Assembly: GCA_001899395.1 (NCBI GenBank)
Contig: MOYD01000062.1
Coordinates: forward strand, 13,162 to 48,387
DNA length: 35,226 nucleotides
Direction of reading: 5' to 3'
Source of the DNA: Candidatus Gastranaerophilales bacterium Zag_111
GTDB taxonomy: Bacteria; Cyanobacteriota; Vampirovibrionia; Gastranaerophilales; Gastranaerophilaceae
In this document: in pieces, positions 30,623 to 35,226 of the stretch
Numbering within the stretch: the stretch's first letter is position 1
Layout of the letters: the number at the start of each line of letters is the position of its first letter
Program-made: the position numbers and the translations under genes
The notes under the pieces: generated by a model
Seen by the model: only the letters and a program-made list of their open reading frames with translations
The model's database searches: none
Told to the model about the DNA's origin: nothing

Positions 30623-33600
30623 TTACTTTGCAAAAGTCGACAAATATTTTATCTTTTGAGAAAGATATTCCTTTTGCATATAACGATAAATAATCTTATT
30701 AACCGTATCTTCAGGCATATTTATAAATTCAACTCCTGCTGATATGAAATCAGTTCTGACAACTTTTACATCAACATTTGCTTCAATATCACCGGCTTTG
30801 ATATATAAAGGCTTGATATCACCGACTTTCAATGAACCGTCATTTTTAAGTAATGCTCCGGTTCTGGAAATATCAAGAATTTCAATAGATGATTGAAGTT
30901 CAGTATCATTTGTAGTATCAAATCTCATTGAAATTCGTTTAGATGGCATTTGAGATTTCTTTTTCAAGTCTTTATACATTATGGATGTTTGCTGGATTTT
31001 GTCATCTTTATGTGTCAATCTATAGAAACTGTTTTCATTGCCAAAAGTATTTAACAATTGGTCAGGATTATAATAAACAGAAGGGGCTTTGGTTTGAAGA
31101 ATTATATCATCCCCCATCACCAATGAGAACGAACCAGTTTTAGCAGTATACAGCTGTAATGTTACCGGTCTTATATCCTTCGTGTTCACAATTCGTCTAA
31201 AATCATTATCTATAACGGTAGTCCATCTGTAATCACCATCGTAATTCCCGGAACCTTCCCTGTTTCCGTTTCTGATTTCAGCATAGTTATTAACATAAGC
31301 ATCACGAATTGTTAAATTCAAGTCTTTAGTGTCAATATATGCGTCGTTTACATATAATTTATTGAAGTTTACGCCCCTGTTTTCTGTTGTAATATCATTT
31401 GAATTAACAGAGAGCGCAAGATTATCTACTCTGTAATCGTATCCGTTCAAAAGCGTATCAGGGTTTTGGAAATAATCAATTGTATTTACTTCGTTTTGAA
31501 CTATATAGTTTGTTCTGTTTGGATTTTCTACGTTGTTATCAACAAATTCTTTTGATACACCTGTGATGTCAAATGAGAGCATTTCGCCTTCACCATAAGA
31601 ATTAAATCCCGAAGCACTTAAAAGTGTATCATCGCCGCTAAACGCTGCATTAGAATATTCGGTTTCAGATTGAGAGTATCCGTTAGGGTTTTTAACCGTA
31701 TTTACTACAGAATTTGGTGCAGATGATGAATTTGCATAGATATTATCAGCCATTAATGATACATCTGCAAGCAGCTTACCATTTTTATCATATTCACCTT
31801 TTCCTTTTGCATATGCGTTATAAATTTTCAAAGTAGAACTTGCGTCATTGCCGCCTGTTATTGCATCTAATACTTCAATTGCAATAGTTTCTGGGACGAC
31901 GGAATCTGATAAAACAATTCTGTCATGCGGATATAACATATCTACAAAATCATCTGATGTTGTGACTTTGCCTAAATCATATATTGTTAGAGATTTATCT
32001 TTTTGAAGTATATGTAAATTATCTGCTGCAGTCACTTCTTTAATAACTGCATCTGAATTCAAATCAAAATCAAGACTTCCTTGTTTTGAAATCAACTGAT
32101 AAATATTTGTCCGATTAGAAGAGTTTGACAGACCTGTAAGGTTAATATCGCCTTCTGCTTCAAAACTTACCGCGGAATTTTTATCTCCTGCTGTATCTTG
32201 ATTGTATACAAACTTGTTATCAGATGTTCCGATTTTATCGCTTGCAATAACTGAAATATCTTGACCTGTTAAATTTGCACCGCCGTCATTTCTTGCGTTT
32301 AAGATAGAATATCCTTTATAGTAATTTTCATTGTCCGGAGCAGGATTTTCATCCGCCTGTTTCCAATCTGCAGCAGTAAGAATAATATTGCCGTCTGCTG
32401 TGATGTTTTGGATATTCATATCAGAATCTTTTGCTCTTAAATTAACAAGTCTGTCGTCTGATTTATCAGCATTATTCACATTTATATCAATAACACCTTG
32501 AATATTTACATTGACAGATTCAGTATAGTCTCTGGTATCACCGTTTACAGAAAATCCCGGTCTGTCCAAATTGCTTACGCCTATATCACCGTCAACCACA
32601 TTCATAATAAGATTTCCGCCCGATGCCAGTAGAGTTTTATAAGCATGGTCATGATTTCCTAAATCGTGGTTTGAGTTTTCATCATCAATATCAACTATTC
32701 CGTTTAAAATGTTTCCGTTTGTTTGAGTGATAACAATATTTCCCTTATCTGCATTTACATAGAAATCATTATCTGAATTTAACTCACCAATTACAAGATT
32801 AGAATTTTCATTTGTAATATTGATATCCTGATTTTCTACATTAACAAGCCCCTCAATTAAAATACCGGAGCTGCCGATATTGTTGATATTCATATTGCCG
32901 TCAATATTATTTAATAAAGCAGAAGTTTCAACAGTAATTCCGGCGACAGAATTGTTATTTGAAATATTTGTTACACCTGATTTATTTTCAACAACACCGC
33001 CTAATGAAATACCATTACTACCTTTATTTGAAACATTTATTGTTCCCTTATTGTTCAAAATCAGTGAATTTTCTGTTGTAACAATTGAAGAATTTTCAGT
33101 ATTATTGTTTTGAATACTCAAATTACCATTGGTATTTTCAATAATACCTTCAACTAAAATTCCATCTGTCCCTGTATTTTCAATAACTAATGAGTCGCCG
33201 TTACCAGATAAAGTATTTTCAACTTTACCTTGAACAAAAGTGTTTTCATCGATGTAAGTTCTTCCTATTACAATACCTGCATTATCGTTTGATATTGTCA
33301 ATTTACCAACAGAATTTGTAACATCACCAAAAATATTTATACCTTCGCTGCCGCTGTTTTTCATTGTCAAATCACCGGAAGAGGTTATAGTTCCTTTGTT
33401 GACTGTATTATTAGTAATTATTGTTGCAACATAAAGTCCGCCATTGGTATTTTCAATATCAGCAGAACCGCTGCTTACAATATCGCCAAGAATATTTAAA
33501 CCTTTTGAACCGTTATTTAGAATTCTTAATTCACCGTTTTCATTTGTAATCTTGCCTCTTGATGCGATATATTCAAAATCTTGTGATAAGGTAACTCCAA

Positions 33601-35226
33601 GTTCTATGCCGCTATCGGCATTTGTATTGGCAATTTCAGTTTTGCCGTTTTTGTTAAAGACAGAACCAAAAATTGAGAATAAGCCATTACTATTGTTTGT
33701 CACTTTAATATTTTTGTTATTAGTAATAACACCGGTATCAGTAAGAATCAAGGTACCTTGAGAATTTTCAATATCAACATTTCCGTTATCACTTGAAATT
33801 GTTCCGGAGATTTCTAATCCTTTTTCGCCTGAATTTACTAATTTAGTATCACCATTTTTATTATTTATTGTTCCTGAAACTATTGACGCACCGTTGCCGC
33901 TGTTATCAATAGTTGTATTACCGATATTTATAATTGAGCCGGATATTTCAGAATTTCCTGCAGTATTTGTTATTGTTGTGTTTCCTGTGTTTTTTACAGC
34001 ACCGGAAATCACAGAACCTTTGTCACCATTGTTTGTCACGGAAACGTTACCTGTATTATCGATTAAACCGGCAGCAAGTAAAGCTCCGTTGCCTTTATTG
34101 GTAATATTTACATTACCTTTGCTTTCAATAACACTGTCCGTTCCCAAAAGTAAATCGTCGTTATTGTTTGTAATATTAACAACTGCATTATTATTAACGA
34201 TTTTGCCATTTAGCTCAATGCCGTTTGCACTGATTAAGTTCAGAGTATCTGCATTTTGAGTAAGTAAAGAGCCTTTTATTGTCTCAATTAGACCACTGCC
34301 TTTATTTTCAATCGTTGTTTTGCCATTTGATATTATATTTGCAGTCTCTTCAAGAACAATGTCTCCTGATGTTGTATTAGTAATCTGAGTTTCACCGTTG
34401 TGGTTGATTATTTTACCGGAAACAGATGTTCCGGCAGTTGAAGTTAATGACATATCGCCGGTTACATCAATTACATAGTCCTGAACGCCGGTTGAAGTTA
34501 AACGATTTTCTACAACGATATTTTTAGCATTGATAGCTAAAAGCCCTTCTTCGTTTTCAACAAGTCCTTTAACATCAACTGTTGAATTATTTGAAGTAAT
34601 TGTTGTATTTGCTTTATCATATCCTTGTTTTATCGCGGTCAATGAACCTTTGTTGTCTAAAGTTCCGCCCATATAATTATTTGCAAGGTTATTAACAACT
34701 AGTTCTTTATCTGTGTTATTTTTAATATCAACTTTTGCATACCCGTTAGTATAAACAACAGTACCGTTTCCGCTGACATTACCGTTAAGGTCTACATTCC
34801 CGCCTTCTTGTGTGGTATTAAACAGTACAATCTTACCGTCTATATACAATGCTTTGATGTTATTTGTTTCGTTTAGATATGGAGAATAATCGCTTCCTCC
34901 CAGATTTATCATATTCTTTTCGCCGGTTGTAGGGTCAATTATCAGGTTATTAAGCATAGAATTTGTTATTGTAAGGCTTCTGTCTGCATAACCTGCTGTT
35001 ATTGTACCGTTATTAACCAGAGATTTTGCGGTGATTTTAACATTTTTACCCGCAAAAATTCTGTCACCATTATTTAATGTTAAACCGGTTTTTGCATTAT
35101 TATAAACCATATCCCCCTGTGTTGCCACAATATCTTTGGTTTGTGATGTGATTGAATTTCCGAATGTAATATCGCCGCTTTCATTCCAAATAGTTAAATC
35201 TCCGGAAGTTTTGATAAGTCCGCCCA
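30623..35226 (-). CDS. Giant filamentous-haemagglutinin-like adhesin with C-terminal PilZ domain (5' end outside window)
   Basis: Open frame with no stop to the right edge; about 1,533 codons are visible and the true start lies beyond. A GTG at 35128 is merely internal. Most of it is a right-handed beta-helix-type repeat rich in Asn, Gly, Thr and Ile with units of about 22 residues (GNVNITNKGNGALLAAGLID, GNVSVTNNGDKGSVISGAVK). This is typical of large secreted adhesins of two-partner-secretion or LktA-like type. There is no autotransporter barrel. The last ~110 residues are a PilZ domain: RISMR (RxxxR), DISRTG (DxSxxG), VVRTDFISAGVEF. These are the c-di-GMP-binding motifs. No membrane helix separates adhesin from PilZ. 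Secretion and how PilZ could meet c-di-GMP are unresolved. Confidence 0.85.
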   Translation of the reverse strand, partial: GGLIKTSGDLTIWNESGDITFGNSITSQTKDIVATQGDMVYNNAKTGLTLNNGDRIFAGKNVKITAKSLVNNGTITAGYADRSLTITNSMLNNLIIDPTTGEKNMINLGGSDYSPYLNETNNIKALYIDGKIVLFNTTQEGGNVDLNGNVSGNGTVVYTNGYAKVDIKNNTDKELVVNNLANNYMGGTLDNKGSLTAIKQGYDKANTTITSNNSTVDVKGLVENEEGLLAINAKNIVVENRLTSTGVQDYVIDVTGDMSLTSTAGTSVSGKIINHNGETQITNTTSGDIVLEETANIISNGKTTIENKGSGLIETIKGSLLTQNADTLNLISANGIELNGKIVNNNAVVNITNNNDDLLLGTDSVIESKGNVNITNKGNGALLAAGLIDNTGNVSVTNNGDKGSVISGAVKNTGNTTITNTAGNSEISGSIINIGNTTIDNSGNGASIVSGTINNKNGDTKLVNSGEKGLEISGTISSDNGNVDIENSQGTLILTDTGVITNNKNIKVTNNSNGLFSIFGSVFNKNGKTEIANTNADSGIELGVTLSQDFEYIASRGKITNENGELRILNNGSKGLNILGDIVSSGSADIENTNGGLYVATIITNNTVNKGTITSSGDLTMKNSGSEGINIFGDVTNSVGKLTISNDNAGIVIGRTYIDENTFVQGKVENTLSGNGDSLVIENTGTDGILVEGIIENTNGNLSIQNNNTENSSIVTTENSLILNNKGTINVSNKGSNGISLGGVVENKSGVTNISNNNSVAGITVETSALLNNIDGNMNINNIGSSGILIEGLVNVENQDINITNENSNLVIGELNSDNDFYVNADKGNIVITQTNGNILNGIVDIDDENSNHDLGNHDHAYKTLLASGGNLIMNVVDGDIGVSNLDRPGFSVNGDTRDYTESVNVNIQGVIDINVNNADKSDDRLVNLRAKDSDMNIQNITADGNIILTAADWKQADENPAPDNENYYKGYSILNARNDGGANLTGQDISVIASDKIGTSDNKFVYNQDTAGDKNSAVSFEAEGDINLTGLSNSSNRTNIYQLISKQGSLDFDLNSDAVIKEVTAADNLHILQKDKSLTIYDLGKVTTSDDFVDMLYPHDRIVLSDSVVPETIAIEVLDAITGGNDASSTLKIYNAYAKGKGEYDKNGKLLADVSLMADNIYANSSSAPNSVVNTVKNPNGYSQSETEYSNAAFSGDDTLLSASGFNSYGEGEMLSFDITGVSKEFVDNNVENPNRTNYIVQNEVNTIDYFQNPDTLLNGYDYRVDNLALSVNSNDITTENRGVNFNKLYVNDAYIDTKDLNLTIRDAYVNNYAEIRNGNREGSGNYDGDYRWTTVIDNDFRRIVNTKDIRPVTLQLYTAKTGSFSLVMGDDIILQTKAPSVYYNPDQLLNTFGNENSFYRLTHKDDKIQQTSIMYKDLKKKSQMPSKRISMRFDTTNDTELQSSIEILDISRTGALLKNDGSLKVGDIKPLYIKAGDIEANVDVKVVRTDFISAGVEFINMPEDTVNKIIYRYMQKEYLSQKIKYLSTFAK
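32780..34330 (-). repeat. Diverged ~66-bp tandem coding repeats of the adhesin beta-helix
   Basis: The DNA encodes a run of ~22-residue units with a shared pattern G-N-x-x-I-x-N-x-G-x-x-G-x-x-I-x-G-x-I-x-N. Units differ at most codons, so this is an old protein repeat rather than a recently amplified array. Spacing is uneven in places, with longer inserts near 33200-33300 and 33540-33600. Confidence 0.7.

Noticed and set aside
33894-34259. Plus-strand hydrophobic ORFs opposite the adhesin (also 33444-33761 and 32880-33113)
   Set aside because: Antisense shadows of the Asn/Gly/Ile repeat codons; no ribosome sites, and their periodicity follows the adhesin repeats.
32780-34330. Repeats considered as a CRISPR array
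   Set aside because: Units are coding, in frame, strongly diverged, and lack identical repeats with unique spacers; no cas genes.
1-35226. tRNA, rRNA, insertion sequences or prophage
   Set aside because: No T-loop-like tRNA pattern with matching acceptor stem, no rRNA segments, no transposase or integrase reading frames were recognised.

Overview
The window looks like chromosomal DNA of a low-GC bacterium with a Gram-negative-type envelope, most likely an uncultured gut member of the Gastranaerophilales (Candidatus Melainabacteria / Vampirovibrionia). This is inferred from AT-rich DNA with rRNA-type Shine-Dalgarno sites, genes with prepilin N-termini of the GFTLAE(V/T)LIT(L/I)GIIGVVAA type, a very long filamentous-haemagglutinin-like adhesin and a bacterial divisome/peptidoglycan gene set. 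No 16S rRNA or other decisive taxonomic marker is present, so this is a guess from gene style.

Layout. 1-4.6 kb: end of an unknown gene, an AI-2E-type permease overlapping a B12-binding-like radical SAM protein, and facing them mscL, tcdA and a small unknown gene. 4.7-7.6 kb: a tight minus-strand redox operon (NfnA-like flavin/2Fe-2S reductase, a 59-residue four-cysteine protein, etfB, etfA). 7.6-9.7 kb: lytic transglycosylase and tsaD. 9.7-15.7 kb: a compact, mostly overlapping division/cell-wall operon murF-mraY-murD-ftsW-murG. 15.7-16.9 kb: a prepilin-like gene divergent from an Xre-type regulator, with operator-like inverted repeats between them. 16.9-17.7 kb: rplU-rpmA with promoter, leader and terminator. 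17.7-20.4 kb: small unknown genes, a second prepilin-like gene broken at a run of ten G, rqcP, and a secreted metallophosphoesterase. 20.4-22.4 kb: rplJ-rplL with attenuator-like leader and terminator, then an unassigned structured RNA candidate and a gene for a membrane-anchored L7/L12 C-terminal domain. 22.4-27.7 kb: minus-strand block of transketolase C-half, ftsE, ftsX, a degenerate receiver/GGDEF protein, an isochorismatase-family hydrolase, and a separately promoted GNAT protein. 28-30.6 kb: a proline-rich HEAT-like protein and a phosphodiester glycosidase-family protein. 30.6-35.2 kb: a giant beta-helical adhesin, open at the window edge, whose C-terminus is a PilZ domain with intact c-di-GMP-binding motifs.

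Themes. Envelope biogenesis and division dominate (mur genes, ftsW, ftsEX, lytic transglycosylase, mscL). Surface structures (two prepilin-like proteins, adhesin) show possible switching: a homopolymer contingency tract, a local repressor, and direct c-di-GMP sensing by the adhesin. The most unusual items are the adhesin-PilZ fusion, the G10-interrupted prepilin gene, the membrane-tethered L12-like protein beside rplL, and the structured RNA candidate between them.

All calls were made by reading the sequence and translations; no database search, folding program or alignment was run.
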